From Eubacteriales bacterium (GTDB lineage: Bacteria > Bacillota > Clostridia > Oscillospirales > CAG-272): a stretch of 36,126 bases of DNA. The notes under the pieces are model-generated. The model was not told the origin of the DNA. It searched no databases and saw nothing but the letters and a program-made list of their open reading frames with translations. Shown here in pieces: positions 22,683 through 31,536 of the stretch (the stretch's first letter is position 1; each line of letters starts with the position of its first letter). The stretch is taken from NCBI GenBank assembly GCA_028709565.1, contig JAQVWU010000001.1, positions 1 to 36,126 of the forward strand. The letters run 5' to 3'. A program made the translations under genes and the position numbers.

Positions 22683-25600
22683 TTACTCTTCGGATTCTTC
22701 GACAAAGTAATCGTTTCTGTCTACTTCTATATTACGGTATCGCTCCATGCCTGTTCCTGCCGGTATTAATTTGCCTATGATTACATTTTCTTTGAGCCCC
22801 AGCAGATGATCTATTTTACCTTTAATTGCAGCTTCGGTGAGTACTTTCGTCGTTTCCTGGAATGAAGCTGCGGACAGGAACGATTCGGTGAGAAGCGAAG
22901 CCTTGGTTATACCAAGCAATACCGGTGACATTATGGCAAGACGCAAGTCTATTTCACCGTTATCGATCCGATTTTGTATTGCCTCGTTTTCATGCTCAAA
23001 TTCGTCGATGTCAACAAGCGTTCCTATCAGCATCGAGGTGTCACCTGAATCTTCAACCCGTACCTTGCGGGTCATTTGACGGGTAATAACTTCTATATGC
23101 TTATCATTGATTTTAACGCTTTGCATACGATATACACGCTGCACTTCCCGTATAATATAATCATATACGGCGTCAAGCCCGTTGATTTTTGTGATGTCGG
23201 CAGGACTCATAAATCCTTCTGTCAACGCGTCACCGCGATTAACCGTATCTCCCTCAGAAACAATAATTCGAGTGCCGAACGGTATCTGATATGTTACAGG
23301 GGTATCGGTATCCCCGAATTCGTTAGGTGTTACCGTTATAGCGCGTGTACGCTTAACGTCCTGAATTGACACGATTCCGGTTATTTCGGTAACAACCGCC
23401 GTTTTCTTGGGGCGACGCGCTTCAAACAATTCCTCTACACGCGGCAGACCGTGCGTGATGTCCGAACCTGCGACACCGCCGGTATGGAATGTTCTCATTG
23501 TAAGCTGCGTTCCCGGTTCCCCGATAGACTGAGCCGCTATGATACCTACGGCTTCGCCTACATTAACCGGATCGCCTGACGCAAGGTCGGAACCGTAACA
23601 GTATGAACAGACACCGTGTTTCGCTTTGCACTGAAGTACCGTGCGGATATACACACTTTCTATTCCACACTTTATTATTCTGTCTACCTGTTCTTCATCC
23701 AGCATTTCATTGTCGGCGGCAATTAATTCTCCGGTATTCGGGTCTACTATATCACCTATTATAAAACGACCCAGTAACCTGTCTTTCAAAGGTTCAATTA
23801 CATCCGTACCGTCTGCAATCGCGCTGGCATACAGGCCTTTTTTGCTGCCGCAATCATTTTCACGTATTATAACATCCTGAGACACATCAACTAATCTCCG
23901 GGTCAGATAACCTGAGTCTGCCGTACGGAGAGCTGTATCCGAAAGCGCTTTTCTCGCTCCTCTGGCAGCGGTGAAATATTCAAGAATGTTAAGCCCTTCT
24001 CGGAAATTCGATTTAATGGGTATTTCCATTGTACGTCCCGAGGCGGAAAACATAAGTCCCCGCATACCGGCAAGCTGCCTCATATGTGTAATATTACCGC
24101 GCGCGCCGGAGTCACTCATCATTTTTATGGGATTGTAACGGTCAAAGCTGTTCTGCAGAGCCGCCACAATATCTCTCGTCGTTTGTTCCCAGGTCATGAT
24201 TACATTTCTGTAGCGTTCGTCTTCGGTTAATTCACCGCGATGGAAGTGCTGCGCTATATCCTCGACCTTCTTTTCGGCTTCCGCTATCAGAGTTGCTTTC
24301 TCCTTGGGAATTGTTATATCATCAATTGATATTGAAATTGCTGCGCGTGTGGAATATTTAAAACCTAATTGTTTGATTTCATCAAGAACCTGCGCCGTAA
24401 CCGAAAGACCGTGTTTCTTTATGCATCGGTCGACAATAAGCCCCAGTTCGTCTTTTTTGCATACAAACATGATTTCAAGATCGAACATTTTTGACGGATC
24501 AGAACGATCGACAAAACCTAAATCCTGTGGTATGGGACGGTTAAATATCAAACGACCTAACGTCGCGTCTATTATGCCTGAATGCACGACTCCGTCAATT
24601 TCCCGTTCCATTTTTAATTTTATCGGGGCATGAAGACCAAGATAACCGTTTTCATAGGCCATAACCGCTTCATTGTAATCACGGTAAACATTTCCCTCGC
24701 CCTTTTCATCGGCATGATCAATAGTAAGGTAAAACGATCCCAATACCATATCCTGCGACGGGACGGTAACCGCGCGTCCGTCAACAGGTTTTAAGAGATT
24801 ATTGGCAGACAGCATAAGAAATCGCGCTTCGGCCTGAGCTTCAGCGGAAAGCGGTACATGTACCGGCATTTGGTCACCGTCAAAGTCCGCGTTAAAAGCG
24901 GTACAGACAAGCGGATGTAATTTTATAGCTTTTCCTTCAACCAAAACCGGTTCAAATGCCTGTATGGAAAGACGGTGAAGCGTAGGTGCCCGGTTAAGCA
25001 GCACAGGATGATCGGTAATAACATTGTCAAGAGCATCCCATACATCGTTGTTTACTTTGTCTACTTTTTTCTTGGCATCCTTAATATTGGAGGCTTTTTG
25101 TGTTTCCACCAGCCGTTTCATTACAAAAGGTTTAAAAAGTTCAAGCGCCATTTCTTTAGGCAATCCGCATTGATATATTTTCAATTCGGGACCGACAACA
25201 ATTACCGAACGTCCGGAATAGTCAACGCGTTTACCAAGCAGATTCTGCCGAAACCGCCCCTGTTTACCTCTCAGCATCTCCGATAACGACTTCAGGGGGC
25301 GCTGATTCGGACCGGTGACCGGTTTTCCGCGTCTGCCGTTGTCGATAAGCGCGTCGACAGCTTCCTGAAGCATGCGCTTTTCGTTACGTATGATAATATC
25401 GGGAGCTGTCAGTTCCTGAAGACGGCGCAAACGATTATTGCGGTTTATAACACGTCGATACAGGTCGTTTAAATCGGAAGAAGCAAAGCGTCCGCCGTCA
25501 AGCTGTACCATTGGACGAATTTCGGGAGGGATAACCGGAATGACATCAAGAATCATCCATTCGGGGCGATTTCCGGACTTGCGAAATGATTCGACTACCT

Positions 25601-26228
25601 CCAGCCTTTTTATAATACGCAGCTTTTTCTGACCTGATGAATTATCCAGTTCGGTTTTGAGACCGCGGGACATTTCATCAACATCGATTTCGGATAATAA
25701 TTTTTTTATAGCTTCGGCACCCATGCCGACCTTAAAGTCTTCTTCATAACGTTCATAATTTTCTTTATATTCACGTTCGGTCAGCAGCTGATTTTTCATA
25801 AGCGGTGTATTGCCAGGATCGGTTACAATATATGACGCAAAATACAATACTTTTTCAAGGTTTCTGGGTGATATATCAAGTAATAAGCCGATACGCGAGG
25901 GGATTGCGCGGAAATACCAGATATGAGAAACCGGAGCTGCAAGTTCTATATGCCCCATACGTTCTCTGCGTACCTTTTTTGTGGTAACTTCAACCCCGCA
26001 TTTTTCACAGGTTTTCCCTTTGAACTTTACGCGCTTATATTTACCGCACAGGCATTCCCAGTCTTTTGTCGGACCGAATATCCGTTCGCAGAATAAACCG
26101 TCACGTTCCGCTTTCAGGGTTCTGTAGTTTATTGTTTCAGGTTTTTTCACTTCACCGAATGACCAGTTTTTAATCATCTCGGGAGACGCCAGTCCAATTT
26201 TAATTGAATCGAAGATGTTTTTTTCCAA
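22683..26228 (-). CDS. rpoC: DNA-directed RNA polymerase subunit beta'
   Basis: From a TTG at 26228 the protein is 1181 residues, beginning (M)EKNIFDSIKIGLASPE like other clostridial beta' subunits. It has the zinc site Cys59, Cys61, Cys74 and Cys77, the catalytic NADFDGD (Asp448, Asp450, Asp452), and the second zinc site CKAKHGVCSYCYG late in the protein. I prefer the TTG because AGGGGGA lies 10 nt before it and it clears the rpoB stop by 19 nt. The in-frame ATGs at 26285 and 26267 lie inside rpoB and have no good binding site, though they cannot be excluded. It forms the clamp and active site of RNA polymerase. Confidence 0.97.
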   Translation of the reverse strand: MEKNIFDSIKIGLASPEMIKNWSFGEVKKPETINYRTLKAERDGLFCERIFGPTKDWECLCGKYKRVKFKGKTCEKCGVEVTTKKVRRERMGHIELAAPVSHIWYFRAIPSRIGLLLDISPRNLEKVLYFASYIVTDPGNTPLMKNQLLTEREYKENYERYEEDFKVGMGAEAIKKLLSEIDVDEMSRGLKTELDNSSGQKKLRIIKRLEVVESFRKSGNRPEWMILDVIPVIPPEIRPMVQLDGGRFASSDLNDLYRRVINRNNRLRRLQELTAPDIIIRNEKRMLQEAVDALIDNGRRGKPVTGPNQRPLKSLSEMLRGKQGRFRQNLLGKRVDYSGRSVIVVGPELKIYQCGLPKEMALELFKPFVMKRLVETQKASNIKDAKKKVDKVNNDVWDALDNVITDHPVLLNRAPTLHRLSIQAFEPVLVEGKAIKLHPLVCTAFNADFDGDQMPVHVPLSAEAQAEARFLMLSANNLLKPVDGRAVTVPSQDMVLGSFYLTIDHADEKGEGNVYRDYNEAVMAYENGYLGLHAPIKLKMEREIDGVVHSGIIDATLGRLIFNRPIPQDLGFVDRSDPSKMFDLEIMFVCKKDELGLIVDRCIKKHGLSVTAQVLDEIKQLGFKYSTRAAISISIDDITIPKEKATLIAEAEKKVEDIAQHFHRGELTEDERYRNVIMTWEQTTRDIVAALQNSFDRYNPIKMMSDSGARGNITHMRQLAGMRGLMFSASGRTMEIPIKSNFREGLNILEYFTAARGARKALSDTALRTADSGYLTRRLVDVSQDVIIRENDCGSKKGLYASAIADGTDVIEPLKDRLLGRFIIGDIVDPNTGELIAADNEMLDEEQVDRIIKCGIESVYIRTVLQCKAKHGVCSYCYGSDLASGDPVNVGEAVGIIAAQSIGEPGTQLTMRTFHTGGVAGSDITHGLPRVEELFEARRPKKTAVVTEITGIVSIQDVKRTRAITVTPNEFGDTDTPVTYQIPFGTRIIVSEGDTVNRGDALTEGFMSPADITKINGLDAVYDYIIREVQRVYRMQSVKINDKHIEVITRQMTRKVRVEDSGDTSMLIGTLVDIDEFEHENEAIQNRIDNGEIDLRLAIMSPVLLGITKASLLTESFLSAASFQETTKVLTEAAIKGKIDHLLGLKENVIIGKLIPAGTGMERYRNIEVDRNDYFVEESEE

Positions 26229-26247
26229 TGTAATATATTCCCCCTGA

Positions 26248-29200
26248 TTATATCTCTTCGGTATCATCAAAGTCTGCTTCTTCATTTACAGCGTAGTCAT
26301 CTTCGCTTTCATCAGCATATTGATCTTCTTCAGCAGGTGTATCCTCTACATATGATGACGTCAATAATTCATCGGTTTCGACCGTTTCGCCGAGGTCCTC
26401 CGCAACAACATAACCGGATGATTCCTGATCATCGCTTAAGGTTGAAAGCTCGATTTCATTGCCGTTTCGATCCAGAACGCGTACATCAAGAGCAAGTGAC
26501 TGCAGTTCCTTTACAAGCACCTTAAATGATTCCGGTACTCCCGGAGTAGGTATGTTCTGCCCCTTTACTATGGCTTCATAAGTCTTAACACGCCCTGTAA
26601 CATCATCGCTTTTTACGGTGAGTATTTCCTGCAGAGTATAAGCCGCTCCGTATGCTTCCAGCGCCCAAACTTCCATTTCACCGAAACGCTGTCCGCCGAA
26701 CTGCGCTTTGCCTCCCAGAGGCTGCTGTGTAACCAGTGAATAAGGACCGGTGGACCGGGCATGTATTTTATCGTCAACTAGATGATGGAGTTTTAGATAG
26801 TACATAATACCCACAGTTACGGGATTATCAAACTGTTCACCCGTCCTGCCGTCAAATAATATGGTCTTGCCGTTACGTTCAAGCCCGGCCATTTCCAGAC
26901 AATCCATAATATCATACTCGTTAGCGCCGTCAAATACCGGAGACATAACCTTCCAGCCCAGTCTTTTCGCTGCGATGCCAAGATGGACCTCCAGAACCTG
27001 ACCGATGTTCATACGCGAATGAACCCCCAACGGATTCAAAACGATATCCAGTGGCGTTCCGTCCGGCAAAAACGGCATATCTTCGGGGGGAAGAATACGT
27101 GATACAACTCCCTTGTTTCCGTGTCGCCCCGCCATTTTATCACCTACGGATATTTTTCGTTTCTGTGCGACATATACCCGGACAACTTTATTAACGCCCG
27201 GCGGCAGTTCATCACCATTTTCCCGTGAAAAAGTTTTGACATCGACAACAATACCCGATTCACCGTGGGGTAAACGCAGGGAGGTGTCTCGTACCTCTCT
27301 GGCTTTTTCTCCAAAGATGGCGCGCAGCAGTCGCTCCTCCGCGGTCAGTTCGGTTTCACCTTTAGGAGTCACCTTGCCTACCAGAATATCGCTTGCCCGG
27401 ACCTCTGTGCCGCGGCGGATAATACCTTCTGCAGTCAAATCTTTAAGGGCATCATCACCGACGTTTGGAATTTCACGTGTTATTTCTTCCGGGCCCAGTT
27501 TTGTATCACGCGCTTCGTGTGAATACTCTTCTATATGAATGGATGTGTATACATCATCGCGGACCAGTCTTTCATTTAAAAGAACCGCGTCCTCGTAGTT
27601 ATACCCTTCCCATGACATAAATCCGATGAGCACATTTTTGCCCAGTGATATCTCTCCGTTTGATGTGGCAGGACCGTCACCTATGACCCTTCCCGCTTCT
27701 ACCGTATCACCTTTATTGACAATGGGTCGTTGATTTATACATGTGCCCTGGTTAGAACGTTTGAATTTAATTAAATGATATACATCTTTTTTACCGTTAT
27801 CGGTACGTATGGTGATTTCATCCGATGTAACCTTTTCTACGGTTCCGCCTTCGCGGGCGCATACAACAACACCGGAATCCACGGCGGCCTTGTATTCCAT
27901 GCCTGTTCCGACTATCGGAGAATCGGATATCAGCAGCGGGACCGCTTGTTTCTGCATGTTCGACCCCATCAACGCGCGGGAGTTATCGTCGTTTTCTAGG
28001 AAAGGGATCATTGATGTAGCTACCGACACAATCATTTTAGGAGAAACATCCATATAATCGGCTTTGGTTGCTTCTACCTGTATAATCTCCGAACGGCTGC
28101 GCGCTACAACCTTTTTATTTATAAATTTATTGTTTTTATCAAGCGGTTCATTAGCCTGGGCGACGATATAATTATCCTCGACATCGGCCGTCATATACAT
28201 TATTTCATCGGTAACAATACCCGTTTCCTTATCGACTTTGCGAAAAGGGGCTTCGATAAATCCGTACTCATTTATTCTTGCATACGTGGCAAGATATGAA
28301 ATCAAGCCGATATTGGGGCCTTCCGGTGTCTCAATCGGACACATTCTGCCGTAATGGGTGTAATGCACGTCACGAACTTCAAATGAGGCCCGGTCACGAG
28401 ACAAGCCACCCGGACCCAGAGCGGACAGCCGGCGTTTGTGCGTGAGTTCCGCTAACGGATTGTTTTGATCCATGAATTGGGACAGCGGTGAAGATCCGAA
28501 AAACTCGCGAATAGCGGTGACTATCGGGCGTATGTTTATGAGCGCTTCCGGGGTGATGGACTCGGTATCCTGTATAGTCATACGCTCTTTTATGATTTTT
28601 TCCATACGCGAAAAACCGATGCGCAGTTGATTCTGTAACAGTTCTCCTACCGAACGCAGACGCCGGTTTCCCAGATGGTCGATATCATCAACCGTTCCTA
28701 TATTATGCGAAAGGCATATAAGATAGTATATTGAAGCGAATATATCATCTTTTGTAATATGCTTCGGTACAAGTTCCCCAATGCGGGAGCGGCAAAGTTC
28801 CTTGAGACGGTCTTTGTCTCCCTCAGATTGTTCTACTATCTCATTGAGTACACTGAGTTTAACCTTTTCGTTAATCCCTATTTCTTTTAAATCATATCCG
28901 AGCACCGAGGCCGGCAATGTCATGCCGTTTGAGAATACTTTTATCTCCATTTCGTTTTCAAGACGCAAAAATACCTCGTTTACACCGCTGTTTTCGATAA
29001 GGAGGGCTTTTTCGGCATCGAGCAGTTCACCTTCGTCGAACAAAAATTCACCGGTAATCGGGCTGATTACGGGCCGCGAAAGGGTACACTCCTCGATTCT
29101 TTTTCCGATAGCCAGCTTTTTGTCAAATTTATATCGCCCTACATAAGCGAGATCATAACGCTTAGGGTCAAAAAACAGATTGTTAATGAGGAGCTGCGCG

Positions 29201-29973
29201 CTCTCAACCAGCGGAGGTTCGCCGGGACGCAGTTTTTTATAGATTTCTTTCAGCGCCTCGTCGCCTGCTGATGTATTGTTCTTTTCGGCATCCATGGGCA
29301 TTGTATCCTTTTCCAGGGTTGCCGTAATCTTCGGATCATTTCCAAACAGCGCTTTTATTTCGGCATCGGTTTCGATACCCAGCGCTCGAATGAGGATTGT
29401 TACCGGTATCTTTCGATTTTTATCTATTCGTATATAAAACACATCGTTTGCGTCTGTTTCGCCTTCAAGCCACGCACCGCGATAAGGAATAACGGTAGAT
29501 TTAAAAACTCGTTTACCTGTCTTGTCTATTTCCGATTCATAATATATACCTGGCGAACGCACAATCTGTGAAACAATTACCCTTTCCGCCCCGTTTATAA
29601 CAAAAGTACCGTTTTCTGTCATAAGCGGAAAATCACCCATGAAGATTTCCCGGTCTATAACCTCTCCGGTTGATTTATTATACAATCTTACGGTTACCCG
29701 CAGGGGCGCGGCATAATTGACATCACGTTCTTTACATTCCTCAACCGGGTATTTTGGCTGAGAGTCTACCGAATACCGGACAAATTCAATATACAGATTA
29801 CAGGAATAATCGGTTATCGGTGAGACATCACGCAAAACTTCCATAAGCCCCTCATCAAAAAACCATTGATAAGATTTCTTCTGGACCTCAATCAGGTTTG
29901 GCATTTTTAACGCTTCATCGATTTTTGAGAAGCTCATTCTGACATTGTTGCCGAGTTTCTGTGGCTTGACCAT
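26248..29973 (-). CDS. rpoB: DNA-directed RNA polymerase subunit beta
   Basis: The 1241-residue protein carries all main beta features. The rifampicin pocket SQFMDQNNPLAELTHKRRLS (498-517) has the sensitive-type Asp502, His512 and Ser517. GRMCPIETPEGPNIGLI follows, and GDKMAGRHGNKGVVS lies near the C-terminal third. The C-terminus is an acidic tail (about 1200-1241), common in Clostridia. GGAGTGA lies about 9 nt before the ATG. Unlike the usual layout, rplJ and rplL do not precede it; it has its own promoter and a leader of about 230 nt. rpoC follows. Confidence 0.98.
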   Translation of the reverse strand: MVKPQKLGNNVRMSFSKIDEALKMPNLIEVQKKSYQWFFDEGLMEVLRDVSPITDYSCNLYIEFVRYSVDSQPKYPVEECKERDVNYAAPLRVTVRLYNKSTGEVIDREIFMGDFPLMTENGTFVINGAERVIVSQIVRSPGIYYESEIDKTGKRVFKSTVIPYRGAWLEGETDANDVFYIRIDKNRKIPVTILIRALGIETDAEIKALFGNDPKITATLEKDTMPMDAEKNNTSAGDEALKEIYKKLRPGEPPLVESAQLLINNLFFDPKRYDLAYVGRYKFDKKLAIGKRIEECTLSRPVISPITGEFLFDEGELLDAEKALLIENSGVNEVFLRLENEMEIKVFSNGMTLPASVLGYDLKEIGINEKVKLSVLNEIVEQSEGDKDRLKELCRSRIGELVPKHITKDDIFASIYYLICLSHNIGTVDDIDHLGNRRLRSVGELLQNQLRIGFSRMEKIIKERMTIQDTESITPEALINIRPIVTAIREFFGSSPLSQFMDQNNPLAELTHKRRLSALGPGGLSRDRASFEVRDVHYTHYGRMCPIETPEGPNIGLISYLATYARINEYGFIEAPFRKVDKETGIVTDEIMYMTADVEDNYIVAQANEPLDKNNKFINKKVVARSRSEIIQVEATKADYMDVSPKMIVSVATSMIPFLENDDNSRALMGSNMQKQAVPLLISDSPIVGTGMEYKAAVDSGVVVCAREGGTVEKVTSDEITIRTDNGKKDVYHLIKFKRSNQGTCINQRPIVNKGDTVEAGRVIGDGPATSNGEISLGKNVLIGFMSWEGYNYEDAVLLNERLVRDDVYTSIHIEEYSHEARDTKLGPEEITREIPNVGDDALKDLTAEGIIRRGTEVRASDILVGKVTPKGETELTAEERLLRAIFGEKAREVRDTSLRLPHGESGIVVDVKTFSRENGDELPPGVNKVVRVYVAQKRKISVGDKMAGRHGNKGVVSRILPPEDMPFLPDGTPLDIVLNPLGVHSRMNIGQVLEVHLGIAAKRLGWKVMSPVFDGANEYDIMDCLEMAGLERNGKTILFDGRTGEQFDNPVTVGIMYYLKLHHLVDDKIHARSTGPYSLVTQQPLGGKAQFGGQRFGEMEVWALEAYGAAYTLQEILTVKSDDVTGRVKTYEAIVKGQNIPTPGVPESFKVLVKELQSLALDVRVLDRNGNEIELSTLSDDQESSGYVVAEDLGETVETDELLTSSYVEDTPAEEDQYADESEDDYAVNEEADFDDTEEI

Positions 29974-30003
29974 TAAGCATTCACTCCATTCTGAAAAATA
30001 AAA

Positions 30004-30038
30004 CCATACCCTTAAAAATACTAATAAAACGGGAATGG
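30004..30038 (-). terminator. Possible attenuator hairpin in the rpoB leader
   Basis: On the minus strand CCATTCCC (30038-30031) can pair with GGGTATGG (30011-30004), with one internal mismatch and a 19-nt loop, and TTTTATTTTT follows at once. It sits about 30 nt before the rpoB ATG. The stem is weak and the loop long. In the same leader GTTATTA...TAATAAC and CAGTT...AACTG could form a competing fold. The 455-nt gap 29974-30428 otherwise holds only the two divergent promoters. Confidence 0.3.
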
Positions 30039-30212
30039 AACAGAAAATATTAACGTTATTACTTTCACAACATGCTGGTTACAGTTGATTTTTAAGCACT
30101 AACTGTTAATAACTCCTTATTCTCACTTCCGAATACCGCAAAAGTAAAGGTATGACTTATATAAAACGCATATTTCGGGGTGTGTATTGATTTTCAAATC
30201 GAATTAAAGATA

Positions 30213-30241
30213 AGAATACCATAAAGCAACAATAAAGTCAA
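30213..30241 (-). promoter_or_regulatory. Promoter of rpoB-rpoC
   Basis: On the minus strand TTGACT (30241-30236) and TATTCT (30218-30213) are 17 nt apart, with a TGG just before the -10. It predicts a leader of about 230 nt. Confidence 0.7.
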
Positions 30242-30305
30242 TGAAATATCGTTAACATTTATAGATTTTACAAAAATTTAATATTTTAATTTTATGTGAA
30301 AACCA

Positions 30306-30334
30306 TTGAAATTTTCGCCCATTAGTGCTAATAT
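30306..30334 (+). promoter_or_regulatory. Promoter of rpsT
   Basis: TTGAAA (30306-30311) and TAATAT (30329-30334) are 17 nt apart with an extended -10 TG (30326-30327), pointing to rpsT about 95 nt downstream. Confidence 0.65.
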
Positions 30335-30428
30335 ATATTGATAATTATTATTCTTAAGTATATTCAGCTAATGAATACTTGGTTTAAAGATAATTTATGT
30401 TATTTAAGCAGTCAGGGAGGTGAAAAGT

Positions 30429-30695
30429 TTGCCTAATATCAAATCCGCAAAGAAACGTGTGCATGTTTCTGCCACAAAAACACTTCAAAACAAGATGCAT
30501 AAAACATCACTTAAAACAGCTATAAAGAAATATGATTCAGCTCTTGCAGCCGGAGATAAAGCTGCCGCTGTCGAAACATATAGAACAGCCGTTAAAAAGA
30601 TTGACCGTGCTGTCGCGCGCGGCATATTGCATAAAAACAACGCAGCCAGGAAAAAGAGCCGGTTTGCCGCAAAACTCAACAGCATGGGTGTATAA
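30429..30695 (+). CDS. rpsT: 30S ribosomal protein S20
   Basis: From TTG 30429 the protein is 88 residues and begins (M)PNIKSAKKRV, the classic S20 N-terminus. GGGAGGTG (30415-30422) lies 6 nt before it. The upstream GTG at 30420 lies within that ribosome binding site and would add three residues foreign to the family. The protein is small, basic and helical, and binds 16S rRNA early in assembly. It is monocistronic, with its own promoter and terminator, divergent from rpoB. Confidence 0.96.
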   Translation: MPNIKSAKKRVHVSATKTLQNKMHKTSLKTAIKKYDSALAAGDKAAAVETYRTAVKKIDRAVARGILHKNNAARKKSRFAAKLNSMGV

Positions 30696-30719
30696 TTTAA
30701 TACGATTCCGACACACAAG

Positions 30720-30745
30720 CAGCCAATCGAAAAGTTGGCTGTTTT
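30720..30745 (+). terminator. Terminator of rpsT
   Basis: The stem CAGCCAA / TTGGCTG with an 8-nt loop is followed by TTTTCTTTT. A 13-nt tandem duplication (TTTTGTCATTTTA at 30747 and 30761) follows and reaches into the tatD stop codon. Confidence 0.85.
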
Positions 30746-30765
30746 CTTTTGTCATTTTACTTTTG

Positions 30766-31536
30766 TCATTTTATACGATAAATCCTTTTAGCGTTATTTA
30801 ATGTTATCTCACACAACTCTTCCGCGGTCATACCTTTCGCTTCGGCAATTACAGCCGCAGTGTAGCACAGATAATCAGATCTGTTCAGCTTTCCCCTCAT
30901 CGGATGAGGCGCCAGATAGGGACAGTCGGTTTCAATAAGCATATTCTGCGCCGGCACTGAACGCACCACATCGAGTATACGATTAGCATTCTTGAATGTA
31001 ACCACACCGGAAAAAGATATATACCAATCACGTTTTATTAATTCCGCAGCCGTTTCAGCGCTTCCGCTGAAGCTGTGAAATATGCCTTTAACAGTCGGAA
31101 ATGCACGTACCATATCCATACACGGACCGTGGGCTTCCCGATTATGTACAATAACCGGATAATCTGCTTCGGCAGCAAGTTCCATCTGCAGTCTGAACCA
31201 TTTCATCTGTGTCCCGCGGTCCGAGAAATCGTAATGGTAATCCAAACCAATCTCACCTACAGCTGCGACTTTTTCATGTGTGAGCTGACGCCTCAATATA
31301 TCCAGGGTCTTATTCTCATCAATTATCTGCGCTGTGTCGTGCGGATGTATGCCGACTGAGGCATAAAACTGCGGATATGCCTCAGCCAGCAATATCGATT
31401 CGTTGTTCGTGTTTATATTTGTGCCCGCGTTTAGTATATATTCCACGCAGTCGGAAAGCACTTCGGTTATAATGCTCTGCCGTTCTCCGTTGAATCGTTC
31501 GTCATTGTAATGCGCATGTGAGTCAAAAATCCGCAT
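30766..31536 (-). CDS. tatD: TatD family metal-dependent DNase/hydrolase
   Basis: The 256-residue protein has the TatD motifs: FDSHAHYND (4-12, His7 and His9), VGEIGLDYHYD (Glu95), His131 in VIVHNREA, His154 in GIFHSFSGS, and MLIETDCPYLAP with Asp204. These bind two metal ions in a TIM barrel. TatD proteins are cytoplasmic 3' exonucleases linked to DNA and RNA quality control. The ATG overlaps the metG stop (TAATG), so translation is coupled. The metG-tatD order is common in Firmicutes. Confidence 0.95.
   Translation of the reverse strand: MRIFDSHAHYNDERFNGERQSIITEVLSDCVEYILNAGTNINTNNESILLAEAYPQFYASVGIHPHDTAQIIDENKTLDILRRQLTHEKVAAVGEIGLDYHYDFSDRGTQMKWFRLQMELAAEADYPVIVHNREAHGPCMDMVRAFPTVKGIFHSFSGSAETAAELIKRDWYISFSGVVTFKNANRILDVVRSVPAQNMLIETDCPYLAPHPMRGKLNRSDYLCYTAAVIAEAKGMTAEELCEITLNNAKRIYRIK

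Noticed and set aside
27113..27538. 141-codon plus-strand ORF opposite rpoB
   Set aside because: A Ser/Arg-rich shadow of the rpoB coding strand.
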